Made by a program: the position numbers and the translations under genes. Positions 35,646 to 48,053 of a stretch of DNA of 64,000 nt are shown here, piece after piece. The stretch lies in assembly GCA_025716815.1 (NCBI GenBank), contig JAIXMN010000015.1, forward strand, positions 310,001 through 374,000, written 5' to 3'. The notes under the pieces were generated by a model, which was not told the origin of the DNA, did not search any database, and worked only from the letters and a program-made list of their open reading frames with translations. Origin of the DNA: Dichotomocladium elegans (taxonomy: Eukaryota > Mucoromycota > Mucoromycetes > Mucorales > Lichtheimiaceae). Every line of letters starts with the position of its first letter. Position 1 is the stretch's first letter.

Positions 35646-36854
35646 ATGTCTTCTAGTCCAAACGTACCTCAGATGGACCCAACAACATCCGACCCTCCTC
35701 CGCCATCCTCATCGCCAGAGGTTCCATCGACAACAAGTGAACCCGCCCCCACCACCAGCGCCGCCGAACCCACAACGACAGAGGTAAATTTGGCATTGCA
35801 AACGAAACATGACAGAGACTGAAACAGAGAATCCAGCAATCTGCGACCGCAACTTCAACAGAACCGCCTCCCACAACGAATCCACCACCTTCAACGACAC
35901 CACCTCCCACGACGCCCCATCAGAATCCATCGGATACTGGGGTGCCCTCAACGACAGACAATCCCGCTCCAACGACCACGGAGAATTCCGTAACTACCAC
36001 GGTAACTACAAGCGTACCGAGTCCCAGTACAACGAATGATAATAACCATAAAACCTCTCCACCTGATCCTACTACCACCACGACTACTGCGAGGCAGCAA
36101 GTCACTCCGAGTTCTTCTCCTGTTGCCCTCACTACCATTTCCTCGTCTAACGGCCAAGCAGTCACCATCACTTACACCTCGTACTCGATGGTCACCCCTA
36201 GCCCATCCTCCTCAGCGGATAGTACTGCGAACACCAAGGATTCGCCCAACACGAGCGCTATTGCCGGTGGCGTCGTGGGTGGCGTTGTCGGCCTTGCTCT
36301 TATCGGTAAACTACTCTTATTTATTTGTTGTCCGGGTGTGTGTCATTTTTGAAAGCTAACATTCACACCCATCATATCCCGCTCTAGCGGCCTTGGCGTT
36401 CTTTTTCTTCCGTAAAAAGAAGAAGCAACAACGGCGGGAAGACGAAAATGACCCCTTCGCGAGTATATATCCGCCTATGACTGCGGCTGCCGGCGCAACA
36501 GCAGCAAATTCCTCGAGCAACTCGAGCAACGCGCGGCCCTTGGTAGCTCCATACCGCCCTGTAAGCAAGGTGGCAGGTGTGGAAGAGGATCCTTATGCTC
36601 CCTACCAGCATTCCAATCCCTCGGGCCCAACAACAGGCTACTACGAAGACTATCGCTACTCGGACTCGCATCATCCCAGCTCGTCCGAGTACATACCCGG
36701 ACAGCAGTACTACAGTGGCGGTGTATCTGAACCCGAATACTATGGTGGCACTGGCGCCGGTCGATACTGGCCCGAGGGTTCGAGTGACGGTGGTGACAGA
36801 CATGTACCGAACCTCGCCGATGAACGAACAGATGTACCTCACTCGCGAAGTTAA
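35646..36854 (+). CDS. Mid2-like single-span membrane sensor
   Basis: Three exons, 35646-35783, 35837-36305 and 36388-36854, giving 357 residues. The first half is a Ser/Thr/Pro-rich stalk, probably heavily O-mannosylated. It is followed by a membrane span flanked by Gly-rich residues (IAGGVVGGVVGLALIGAALA, near residue 195) and a strongly basic stop-transfer stretch (FFFFRKKKKQQRRE). The cytoplasmic part is rich in Tyr, Ser, Gly and acidic residues. This layout matches the Mid2/Wsc class of fungal plasma-membrane sensors, which report cell-wall stress to Rho1. No WSC cysteine domain is present. There is no signal peptide after the ATG. The preceding frame encodes a hydrophobic stretch but starts only at a non-ATG codon. 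The second junction is split inside Ala. Confidence 0.7.
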
Positions 36855-37899
36855 TTCTATTTATACAACCTTTTATTATATTTCTTCCTTTCGCTCACTC
36901 CTCAACACCCTTCTCCCTCCCCCCCAATCGACAACCGTCAGGACTCCGAAAATGTCACCCAAACCTGGGAATGAGTTTTGAGCACATCCCTTTTCTTCTC
37001 TGTCTCGCTCCATCTATTCTGTACATTCATGTCCATCCGCTAGACATACGTAAATCCTTGTAAAAGAACCTCCAAAACACATAATAGATATCTGGTATTC
37101 ATACAGTTTTATCTTGGCAATGGATGAGCGCAAGACATCCTGCAGACACGAGAGCATTTCTTCGGATCCACGTACAATTAGCGCCTCGGTGGAACCATAC
37201 AAGTGGCGAGTAGTGGGTGCCATGGAGTTTCACAGCGACTCCGCTTTCAGGTACCAGTCCGCTTTTCGCTACCTGGGTACCCATCCTCTTGGTACTATTT
37301 GTTGCCAGCAATATCGGACACCGGTCCAAGTTTGAACTTTTTCAATAGAGACGAAAAAACAACAGGACTGATATAATGAGCTGTAGTGATCGACATGGCC
37401 ATGCGCATATTCGTTTATGCATTTTTTGACTCATGTATCCTTCCAGTTTGCCATGTGGGATATATGTTCGTTCCTCACGTACCTATTTGCCATGCCATTT
37501 TGGCAAAAAAAACCACATTTCAAAAGTCTCAAGATGAAGCCGTAAGCCAATCAAAATCAACATCATAGTCCCAGAAATGGCAAGTCGAAACCAACTTGCT
37601 CATGCCGTTTTATGGGTTTGCTTTTATCCGGGGAAATGATATCGTCGGAAAGGGGTCGCTCTATATGCTTCTCATATACTTGCATTCACGGGCGCAAATC
37701 AATGATTGCTGGCTTGGACGAAGATGGGCGCCATGCGTTGGATAGTTGAGTGGTGTTCTTTTGGCAAAATCATGAATTGCCTGTATGTTTCGTCTGCACC
37801 AACGACCGAATCGACGAAGCCGTTCGCCTCAAGTCCGGAGGAGCTGGTCATGTTTTACAGTCAACCCGCTTTTTTTTGGATTCTGTTAGAGTCTGATGC
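36855..37899. other. Gene-poor region
   Basis: About 1 kb after the Mid2-like gene. The first 150 bases are probably its 3' untranslated sequence. The rest has only short frames with no recognised motif, although some minus-strand stretches near 37,700-37,900 may be further decayed pieces of the remnant described next. Confidence 0.4.
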
Positions 37900-37914
37900 A
37901 AAAACAGGCGGAAG

Positions 37915-38760
37915 TTATCATAATTTCGAAGGTCCCTTGGTGATCTGCTCGTAAAGACTAAAGATGTCTACGATAATAGAACTGGTATCGAAATCAGAAG
38001 CCTGTTGCCCGATCCTACGCACACTTCTTTCGGCAAGTTGCCTCCCAAAAGCTGTGTAACGCTGTTTGACATGCCTGCCAGACGTGGTCGATGTTGAAGG
38101 TCAGCTATGATCATTACATATTTGGCAATGTTTGGGCATGATGCGCACCCTTGGCACTAACACATTCAGAAAGTTGGGAAGTCCATTTCCTTCATGGCCA
38201 TGGTAATTGAATGGTGTCAATATTATTTCTCTGTATGCTCGATCAATTCGTCTGAATAGAGGACGCTATCCGGAAGAAGCAGCAGGTCGTAGTACCAGTA
38301 CAGTACAAATTTGATGTTTCAATGATCGTAGAAATGGCCTTCATATACCACATCTTCGTTTTCGCGGCTTCCTTTGAGAATATTTTCGAGATTGCTCAAT
38401 GCCACAAAAAGACGCTTTAACAGCTTTGGATGACTGAAGACCCCCGTTGTTAAATGAGAGATATTTTCAAATGAAAGGTCACTTTCTACAACCGCAAGAG
38501 TCAGGCTTCGCAGTATTGGGAGATAGTTTAATCAATTCACACTCGACTGACTCTTTTAGTGTGTCACTTTGATCATGCCTTCGAATGATAATGGATTCAA
38601 GCTCTTTATTTCAGGTTCTCGGTCCAGGTATTGAATCATTGAGTTCTCAGAAATCCCCTCTATCTCATTGTTGCTTAATCGGGATCGTCCTATAAAGTAC
38701 ATGTCTCTGATGCGGTCGTTATATTGCGCCTGCAAAATAGGTATTAGCTGTAGGATGAAT
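37915..38760 (-). pseudogene. Degraded LRR/F-box-like gene remnant
   Basis: The minus strand holds a series of protein-like stretches in changing frames, broken by stops and frameshifts. In order they include NDRIRDMYFIGRSRLSNNEI (near 38,725), KELESIIIRRHDQSDTLKE (near 38,600), ILRSLTLAVVESDLSFENIS (near 38,505), REIILTPFNYHGHEGNGLPN (near 38,240), HVWQACQTALHSFWEATC (near 38,090) and FDTSSIIVDIFSLYEQITKG (near 38,000). The Leu-rich spacing (LRSLTLAVV, LLKRLFVALSNLENIL) resembles leucine-rich repeats of the many F-box/LRR proteins of Mucoromycota. I found no set of plausible introns that joins all pieces, so decay is more likely than splicing. The family call is tentative and the borders are approximate. 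Confidence 0.4.
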
Positions 38761-39228
38761 TGGCTCCATTATACGTTCCACAAATGCAGGACTATCGGTT
38801 GGTTAGCGGAAAACGCTGCCACGACAAGCGTCTAACCTAGAGTTTATCGTTCGCCGGCCGCCGTACGAGCGCACAGTAGGCAACTATACATTAATTCTGT
38901 CCAGAGGACCTCTCGCTTGGCCGCTCAATAAAAGGGAGGACCAGGCCGTAAGAGTGCACTATTGCTCTAAGCCAGAAGAGAGACGTTCCATGTTGAGAGT
39001 AACTATCACAGTCTTCTTGGGAACAGATCGAAGAATCAGGAATGACATCATTTTTAGTAAAAGTTATTAAAAGGATAAAAGCGGTTTCACAAAAATATAC
39101 ACAAAACGTCATCCGCGACATAACAGGGACCTTTTTGGTTCGAACATCCTGTACCAAATCATAGTCCGATACTCATAATGAACAAAAAAAAAAGCTCTCC
39201 CCATTCTTTCTTCTACGTAATATATACT
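38761..39228. other. Intergenic region
   Basis: About 470 bases upstream of the arrestin gene.  AT-rich near the 3' end. No gene is supported, although the upstream end of the decayed gene may reach into it. Confidence 0.35.
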
Positions 39229-41127
39229 ATGGACCAGACCTCTACCGCCTTTCAAGCACTTCAAATCAGACAAATATCCCCAACAGATACCCCGGCTGAT
39301 ACCATCATAAGAAGCACGTCTGCTGCAGTTGAAGGCGAAAGCACAAATATCAACCATCGTGGATCATCCTCCCCTTCTAATAATCAGGTCAACGGACGCC
39401 GGCCGCGCGGATTATCTCTGAACCTTGCCGATATTGTCTCGCCAGCGTCTTCAATCCGCCATAGTAGCAGCAATCATCGTCATAGCAGTGATTGTTCGCA
39501 TCTGTCGTCTTCATCTCCTCCACACCGTCCTCCACCAGCACCCCTATCGCACAACGAAAAGAATGAGCTCACCGTACAAATCCAAGGTGGAAAACAGTTC
39601 ATTCTACGGCCAAACAGGATCGTTCGAGGTAGGTTAATAGAGGGATCGGCTCAGAATGAGCTGGCAGGATATACTCAAACGTCATAACAGGCTACGTTGT
39701 GCTGAGTGCAGCTCGAGCTATTCAAGTGTCTCGTATTCGAATAAAGGTATGTTGCATACATTTAAGACGGGAAAGATTATTTAAATGGGAGACATGTAGT
39801 TTCGAGCAGAGGAAATGGCCACGGTCAAAGTTCGGGAGGCAAATTTGGAGAGCAAAATGGAACGTGTCGATCAAATGACGACAACATACTTCGAGGTGGA
39901 CACTAAAGTATGGGGCATGGAGTCGAGTGGTATGTGAGGGAAACAAAAGCGTAGGAGAAGAGCGAAACAAATTGCTGATTGCAAAGGGTTGCGTCAGATT
40001 TCTCTGTCATTCCATGGGAAACGCTCGAAGCAGGTGAACATAAATTTCCCTTTGCGTTAAAGGTGAGGCTGCTCCGCACCATACCACATAGAAGAAGAAG
40101 CAAGTAGATGCTAAATCTGCCCCCCCCGTGCAGTTTTGCAATGTCAATTTCCCCCCCAGCGTTGATGATCCGCCCGGCTTCACAATCCGCTACACCTGGT
40201 CAGCTCACCTCGATGGCCCAGGATTCCATCCTGGCCTACGCAGTCCGCAGTACTGCATGCCTTATCGGCCCATCATTTGTGCGCAGCTGCGGCAACCGTG
40301 GGTTTTCAATGAGTTGCTATGCAAATCGGATAGCAAAGCCACTCCCCTGGCCCGACTGAAAGCCGTGGTTCCACAACAAGCATTCTGCCCAGGTAAGATA
40401 ATGCGGACCATTATTGAAAGATATGAGCATAATGTGATCGAACCATATAGACGAGCTTTTCTTGATGAATATTGCAATTGAGTGTCTTCCGAGTGACATG
40501 ATTGTAAAGGATGTAGCATACACGTTTAAGAAGCACTTTGATGGTAAGCTGCGATTGCAACAGGGGACTGTATTCAGGTCTACTAGCCGGACAATCCTGC
40601 GAGATACGTTGGGGGTGCCCGGCAATGACGGCTCGGTTGAGTTGGGTGTGCGTTTCTCCCTCCCAACGCGCCAAGTATCACCTTCCTTTGCATCGCAGCA
40701 CATACGCGTGTATTACTCTTTGTTGCTCGACATTGCCCTTGAAAGCGCCGGGCGTTTGCTTAAAAAACCAACCACCCACCGCATCGAGGCATCTATCCCC
40801 ATTGCCATCGCTAATCTTCCCTACGAACAATTGCCATTAATAGCCAACCTTACTTCCATCCAATCGTACCGCGTGTCCAAGGAAGCACCTCTCTTCTTTG
40901 ACCCATCCCTTGACGAACCACCCGCGACACCCTTGCCTGGTGTTCCTCAGGATACGCCTCTCCAGTCACCACCAAACTATTTTAGCCTGCCGACTTTGCC
41001 CCCGCAGCTCCAGCGCACCCAGCGCGTTGAGAAGACTGTATTTACTAGTCGGTCTATTCGGCCTGGCCAGGTCCCGGAATTAGGCGAACCAGCAGAAGTA
41101 GTGGATGTATTTGATGACGAATGGTGA
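39229..41127 (+). CDS. Alpha-arrestin (ART/Rod1-like) trafficking adaptor
   Basis: Six exons, 39229-39628, 39691-39746, 39800-39929, 39998-40062, 40134-40392 and 40451-41127, giving 528 residues. A polar Ser/His-rich N-terminus precedes an arrestin N-domain, seen in NELTVQIQGGKQFILRPNRI, RGYVVLSAARAIQVSRIRIK, SDFSVIPWETLEAGEHKFPF and ALKFCNVNFPPSVDDPPGF, then IRYTWSAHLDGPG. The C-domain follows (FLMNIAIECLPSDMIV and KHFDGKLRLQQG strands). Near the C-terminus is a PPxY motif (SPPNYF, near 40,975), the usual docking site for Rsp5/Nedd4 ubiquitin ligases. By family it recruits the ligase to plasma-membrane transporters for endocytosis. The fourth exon's acceptor is GCGTCAG at 39997; the earlier AAAG would break frame. 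An in-frame upstream ATG at 39178 exists, but 39229 is preferred. Confidence 0.83.
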
Positions 41128-41560
41128 AATGACAACAACAAAACAAGGTCGATGTTCGTAGAGTTTTATCCGACCCTTCCTCTTCTCTTCTCCTTATTTT
41201 ATGTTTGAGCAATAGGCGGGCAATATCCGTCAAGCCGCATGATTATTGATGATACACAAGGGGTACCAGAATTGGGTAGTCTGCCCCCCCCATATTCTTC
41301 TGATATATACTCGAAAGCATGCCCATGCATAATGACCAAAAGACTTGCTTGGTTGACTGTTTTCTTTCCGCTTTGTTCTACGCATCCAATAATGGCTACG
41401 TATTCGCAAGTAGTCATAGTCGGTACTTAATCCCTGATTGATAGATCTTTATGTATTGAGCTATTTGGTCATTGTCAATCAAGAAGGCAACACTATGAAA
41501 TATACAAGCAGTGTGGGTCTTTGAAAAAATATACAGAAATAATGAAAAGAGCCAAAAAAT
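41128..41560. other. Intergenic region between convergent genes
   Basis: About 430 bases. A plus-strand open frame at 41,239-41,430 contains LPPPYSS, another PPxY-type sequence, discussed as a finding. Otherwise probably 3' untranslated sequence. Confidence 0.35.
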
Positions 41561-42008
41561 TCAAAACATGAACGCGCCCAGTGTCAACACAACAATGAAG
41601 GAGAGCGCCGGTCCTGAAACGAGGAAGTCGGTTGGGGCGGAAGAATGGAGATGAATGTCATCCGTGGTGGAGTCGACGTCAGTTCTCGTCTGCATTGTCG
41701 TCACTCGACGAGCAAGGACAGGGGCCGATCGGTCAATGTACAGTTTGTAATCCTTTGCTTCGAATACCGTACGTGAATGCTGAAATGCTGACGGTGAGGA
41801 ATAGTAGTTTATCATAGCCGCTTTCAAGAAAGAAATATGGCCTTGAGGTGGTGGCTGTACGGTTGCTGTTGCTGCTGCTTCTGGACAAATAATCTATCAA
41901 GGTTAGCGGCATTAATAGGCCTGTTTAAAGAAATGTAACAATACATACAGTTGCCAAAGTAAGCAACAGTAAAAGGATCAAAGGCGACAGGCCTTGATGA
42001 TAGAGCAT
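41561..42008 (-). CDS. Small secreted, probably GPI-anchored protein
   Basis: Two exons on the minus strand, 42008-41949 and 41854-41561, giving 117 residues. The first exon encodes a signal peptide (MLYHQGLSPLILLLLLTLAT). The mature part is short and polar, without recognised domains. The C-terminus is a hydrophobic segment preceded by small residues (HSSAPTDFLVSGPALSFIVV), ending in FMF with no basic residues after it. That is the layout of a GPI attachment signal. Surface location is inferred from the two end signals. The acceptor at 41855 is chosen because it keeps phase 0; the nearer CAG at 41878-41880 does not. Confidence 0.55.
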
Positions 42009-42607
42009 GATAATCAGAAAGGATAATGTGGGGTATAAGATAGTGGTCAGAAGAAAGAAGTTGAAAAAGAGAAGAAGCGCGATGGAGAGGAGAGGGATGA
42101 AAAAAAAGGGGGGAAGGGGAGAGGGACGAGAATGCTTTAAGGGTGATATTGACAGCCGGGCCCTCTCTTTTATTTTGCGCACCATGGTATTGCGTACGCA
42201 GAAAGTGCGATACGTTTATCTACTATGCTCTGACACTTTAACTATCTTGCCTTGATTTCGGCGCCTTTCCTTTTCACGCGTTTCCGAGATAATCACACCG
42301 CCAATCAATTCCTGCATCTGAGTATAGAATAAAGTCAGCGTTGTGCAAAGATGGAGAATGAACGTGTGAAGCACAACATATGTGTGGGCGTGCCTGTGTC
42401 TGTGGGTCCTCTGTGTGGACGCGAGTAAGTGTGCAAGAGCGAGCGAGCGAGAGAGAGAGAGAGGGAGAGGGAGAGAGATAGATGTGCCGAGACCAGGGCG
42501 TTGAAGGCTAAGCAAAAATAACCTCCCCTTTTCTCCTTCAACTAGCTTTCGTTTGCGCCTCATCTCCTAACCCTCTTTCTTTCTCTTTCCCTTCCCACCG
42601 ACTCGCA
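42009..42607. promoter_or_regulatory. Divergent intergenic region
   Basis: About 600 bases between the small surface protein gene and the PKA gene. Contains a GA-rich repeat at about 42,444-42,480 and a CT-rich leader at 42,567-42,600 leading into the PKA start. No gene seen. Confidence 0.4.
42444..42480. repeat. GA-rich microsatellite
   Basis: Interrupted GA/GAGC run in the promoter region of the PKA gene. Confidence 0.75.
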
Positions 42608-44497
<1,890 letters not shown>

Positions 44498-45718
44498 GCA
44501 GAATTTGCCTATCTTACAATAACTCTCCTCCTCCTCGTAAATCTCCACTCTCCCCCCCTTTTTTTTTCTGTAAATTATGAGGCGTATTGTTGTATCTGAA
44601 GCTTCTTTGATGAGCAACCGATCCAAAACTGGTCTAAAAAAAACGACAACAGAACCCAGCAATCAAAGCGTCAAAGTCATGCGTCACGATCTGCCGAAGA
44701 TGATTACTAGGGAAAGATATATGTAGATGCGTAAATATCGGTCAACAATAATATACGCATGGTGGCTTCATATCAGGACGTCAATTGGGATGATACCTTA
44801 TGATGACGACAGTGATGGGATAGCAAAGCAACAAATGAACCCGCTCGTGTGATCAGCCCAGCCACGGAGTGCAATCCCGGTCAACAACGTAACATATAAG
44901 AAATACGTTTTTATAACCTGCATGTAACGCAGAAGGGAGTAATTAGTATTGCGTTTATGATAAGGAGAGCTTCCAAGAGAGAAAACGTTAGCTCAGAGCG
45001 ACTATCTCTATAGTATAGTAATGACTAGGTTTTATTTCAGATGCCCTCGAGGAGCCCATTGATAGCCATAAAAGACATGGTTTTAGATGACGTTCTGGTA
45101 TATACAAAGATAAACGTATTATCGCTTTTATTGCTTTAGAAACCAGACATGATTTAACAGCAATGATAAAGTACTCTCCTCGATAATAATGTGTAAATGC
45201 TTTTGGTGCACGTAATGATGTCGGTGCGACTGCCATTTTATTTCCAGGCAACAGACAAAGAAGACACATGCGGTTTGTCTGTAGTATCAACACCTGTTCC
45301 TCATTTGTCACCGCTGACAATGCAAAATGCATTGACCTCGCGTATTTCTTGCTCTACTGAGGACCGCTGTAGATGACGATTGGGATGATAAATGCTGCTG
45401 GTATTTAGACATCAGCCAAAGAGTACCCATGTAACATCCTATGTGATGATGACTTCTCGAGCGACTTGTCTTTTCCCGCCCACCCCCCCACATATCATTC
45501 TTAGTATAAACCGAAAAACAGACAATGCAACTGCTAAATCAACTATGCGTGATGCAATTTTACTTTATATTATTATTTTCCGCTTTTTGCGCCATAAACG
45601 CAGCTTGTGCACTCTCCACTGATGAGAATTTGCTGAAAAGCCCAGCATCCTGTCCAACTCGATAACACTGACATCCAGTTGATCTTCGGCCCGGCTCGGC
45701 TTCCGTGCTTGTCAATAA

Positions 45719-46014
45719 ACTGCCAGTCATTGCAGCGTGGCGATAGAGGAGGCTCATGTATCTCATTGGTCGATGCACTTTCAGATGATGGGATCGTGGT
45801 GTACTTCAGCTCATCTCTGCGCCTGCACGTGTGTCTGCTGGTAATAAATTTAGGCTTGACGCCCACACAAAAGCCCCATCCAAAGAATATCCATGTTCAA
45901 AAGTCCAGTTGCAAATCACTTCTTTTTACGACTCTGAGCGTAGGTACCCGGTATATGTTCATGGAGCAGGGTTAATTCTTGAATGAATTGCGAGGAGGCC
46001 TTATTGCAGATGAC
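45719..46014 (+). repeat. Left arm of imperfect inverted duplication
   Basis: Matches, in reverse complement, 46614-46838. The core 45878-46014 pairs with 46614-46750 at roughly 90 percent by eye. The outer part (near 45,719-45,805, with GCGATAGAGGAGGCTC) pairs with 46,760-46,838. About 70 bases near 45,806-45,877 are absent from the other arm. Confidence 0.85.
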
Positions 46015-46427
46015 ATGGATGGCCTCCTGTCAATCACCTTTCCTCGCTGCTTCGTTCCTCAAGCACACGCTTTGCAATATCGTAAAGAAGCACAATGGTG
46101 CGGTCGTTCTTCTGCGCCAGATTGCTGATCCATAACCTCCTGTTCAGTGGAGAAAGGACTCAAATGCCCCATCAAAAAGATGTTACCGTTGAGTCTGCAG
46201 AAGTGCTGATATGGTACCTTCGCTCGTAAAGTGGCACTTTTGTATCCACCTGTGGCAATGGGTCTGTTTCATGAAGGCTCTTGCGTTGTATTGTGGACAC
46301 AGGTGACTATGACAGTTGGCAGAATAGGGTGATGCTTTCTTATCATGAGAAAATACTCATTGGGCCGGCGGACAGAGGCACCATGAGCCGTCTATTGCAC
46401 TTTTATGAGTATAGGTGACCGGTCTTT

Positions 46428-46506
46428 CGCCTTTGCTCGGTTACTTGGGCACTAAAACATGTCAGAGCTTGCGTTGTTTGTCCAAGTAACCGAGCGAAGG
46501 CGAAGG
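46428..46506. repeat. Hairpin-forming inverted repeat
   Basis: Arms 46428-46450 and 46484-46506 are complementary over 23 bases with one mismatch, around a 33-base loop. It lies in the spacer between the two arms of the larger inverted duplication. Confidence 0.85.
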
Positions 46507-46613
46507 ATCGTCGTGAGACATGCAGACAACCATCGTGATGACGACGATGAAGGTGATACTGAAGTTGGAGTCGAAGCAGTGAGGGAGGATGCTCGAGAGG
46601 ATGTCATCTAGTA

Positions 46614-46838
46614 TGCCATCTGCAATAAGGCCTCCTTGCAATTCATTCAAAATTAACCCTGCTCCATGAACATATACCGGGCACCTACGCTCAGAGGCGT
46701 ACAAAAGAGTGGCTTGGAGCTGGACTTCTGATCATGGATATTCTTTGGATGAAGTATACCACGATCCCATGATCGGAAAGCCACATGGACGAATGTGATA
46801 CCAGAGCCTCCTCTATCGCTGTGCCGCAATGACAGACA
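46614..46838 (-). repeat. Right arm of imperfect inverted duplication
   Basis: Inverted copy of 45719-46014. On the minus strand it reads as a protein-like frame (YASERRCPVYVHGAGLILNE, then LQGGLIADGILDDILSSIL). The equivalent frame in the left arm is broken by stops and frameshifts, so the right arm may be nearer the ancestral coding state. Confidence 0.8.
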
Positions 46839-48019
46839 ATTTGAATGATCATATAAATATCAAATCAAATATGTGCATTTGAATTATAGTATAGATCTCT
46901 TTCCTCTACATCTGGCGGCGATAAGAGACGTTCTCACGCCGCAGAGCGTCAAGAAAGTCGAGGTCATAGACGGATTCACATAGACATGTTTTTACAGGCG
47001 GTAATAGCCATTGGACGAGAAACCTGAGTGTTTCTGTGCAATCTTGGCTGGCATTACACACGATATGCGGCCGATCTGTATACACGGAATTTTCTTTGCT
47101 GAACCCGGATCCCATGCGACGTATGCTGATATAAAGAATTCATAGATGCCTTTATACGCAAGCAACTCGCATCTACGATATGTAACACCCTAGGGTATCT
47201 TGTAAAATTCGATCGCAGTCTTGGTACTGTGCCGACCCGTCCAAGGAATACCAAGATATCCGGATCGCCAGGAATGCTGTCCTAGTCATTGATGCAGCAT
47301 ATCTAAAGCTTAATGAAGTGAGCTTACATAGCGCAAAATGAGCCATATTACGACGACTGGTTATATCATACATGATCCTTTTGCTTGTCTGCTTTTCATT
47401 CTTGTTCATCCTTATCTGCTATAGTAACGTCTTTATGCAACGGGTTCTTCCGATGAAAACTGATGCTTTTCGTCTTTAGAGAATACACAGTATAGAAGTG
47501 TAATGCCCGGAAACTGCAATGTACGTACTATAAATTCTCGGTAGACTGTCCGAGAGTAGGGTACGCCGCAGACATACCATTTGCCTCTATTTTCAGCGAG
47601 CGTGACTCAATGCGGAAAGACTTTCATACTGCTTCTGTAGACACTCTAATATCGGAAGCCCTGGAAAATTCGTCAGGATGTTCGGTAGGACAGGTGACCC
47701 CGATCTGGCCCTGTTACAAAGTACAGACAACAATGAAGGAACCGCCCAGTGCAACGTAGTTTCCTTGAAAATTACTATGCGCACCAAGCTAAAATGACTT
47801 CGCGCATCGAAATCGGTTTTCATAATCAACTAGATGGATTGCATTAGAATCGCTCTGCGTTCTTCACCCAGGGCAATAAAATCATTTCACGTGACTAGGT
47901 GGAGGACATACAGCCCATTTATTTGATCATGGCTCCATAGCGAGACTCATTGGTCTCTTTCCCTTTTGTTAGCTAACCCGTGTAACTTGCAGAGAATAAT
48001 ATAATAGCAATAGCAGCAG

Positions 48020-48045
48020 TTTTTTTTTTTTTTTTTAAAAAAAAA
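48020..48045. repeat. Adjacent T and A homopolymer runs
   Basis: Seventeen T followed by nine A, just past the stop codon of the minus-strand PLP enzyme gene. The runs could pair as a short hairpin and may act in 3' end formation of that gene. Confidence 0.6.
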
Positions 48046-48053
48046 GAAAGGGC

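Larger units (their letters stand above)
44498..48053. other. Gene-poor region with decayed coding pieces and inverted repeats
   Basis: About 3.5 kb without a supportable gene. Protein-like fragments occur in conflicting frames. One is a minus-strand piece near 45,595-45,690 (EDQLDVSVIELDRMLGF, HQWRVHKLRLWRKKRK). Another is the minus-strand end near 46,906-46,975 (YDLDFLDALRRENVSYRRQM, followed by a stop). None joins into a complete gene. The inverted duplication and the hairpin inside it are listed separately. This looks like a site where old gene or element copies have decayed. Confidence 0.5.

Noticed and set aside
39120..39150. A possible tRNA T-loop (GGTTCGAAC)
   Set aside because: No acceptor stem, anticodon arm or D-arm can be paired around it.
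39691..40062. A frameshift in the arrestin gene between exons 3 and 4
   Set aside because: Using the acceptor GCGTCAG ending at 39997 instead of the earlier AAAG restores the conserved sequence SDFSVIPWETLEAG in frame.
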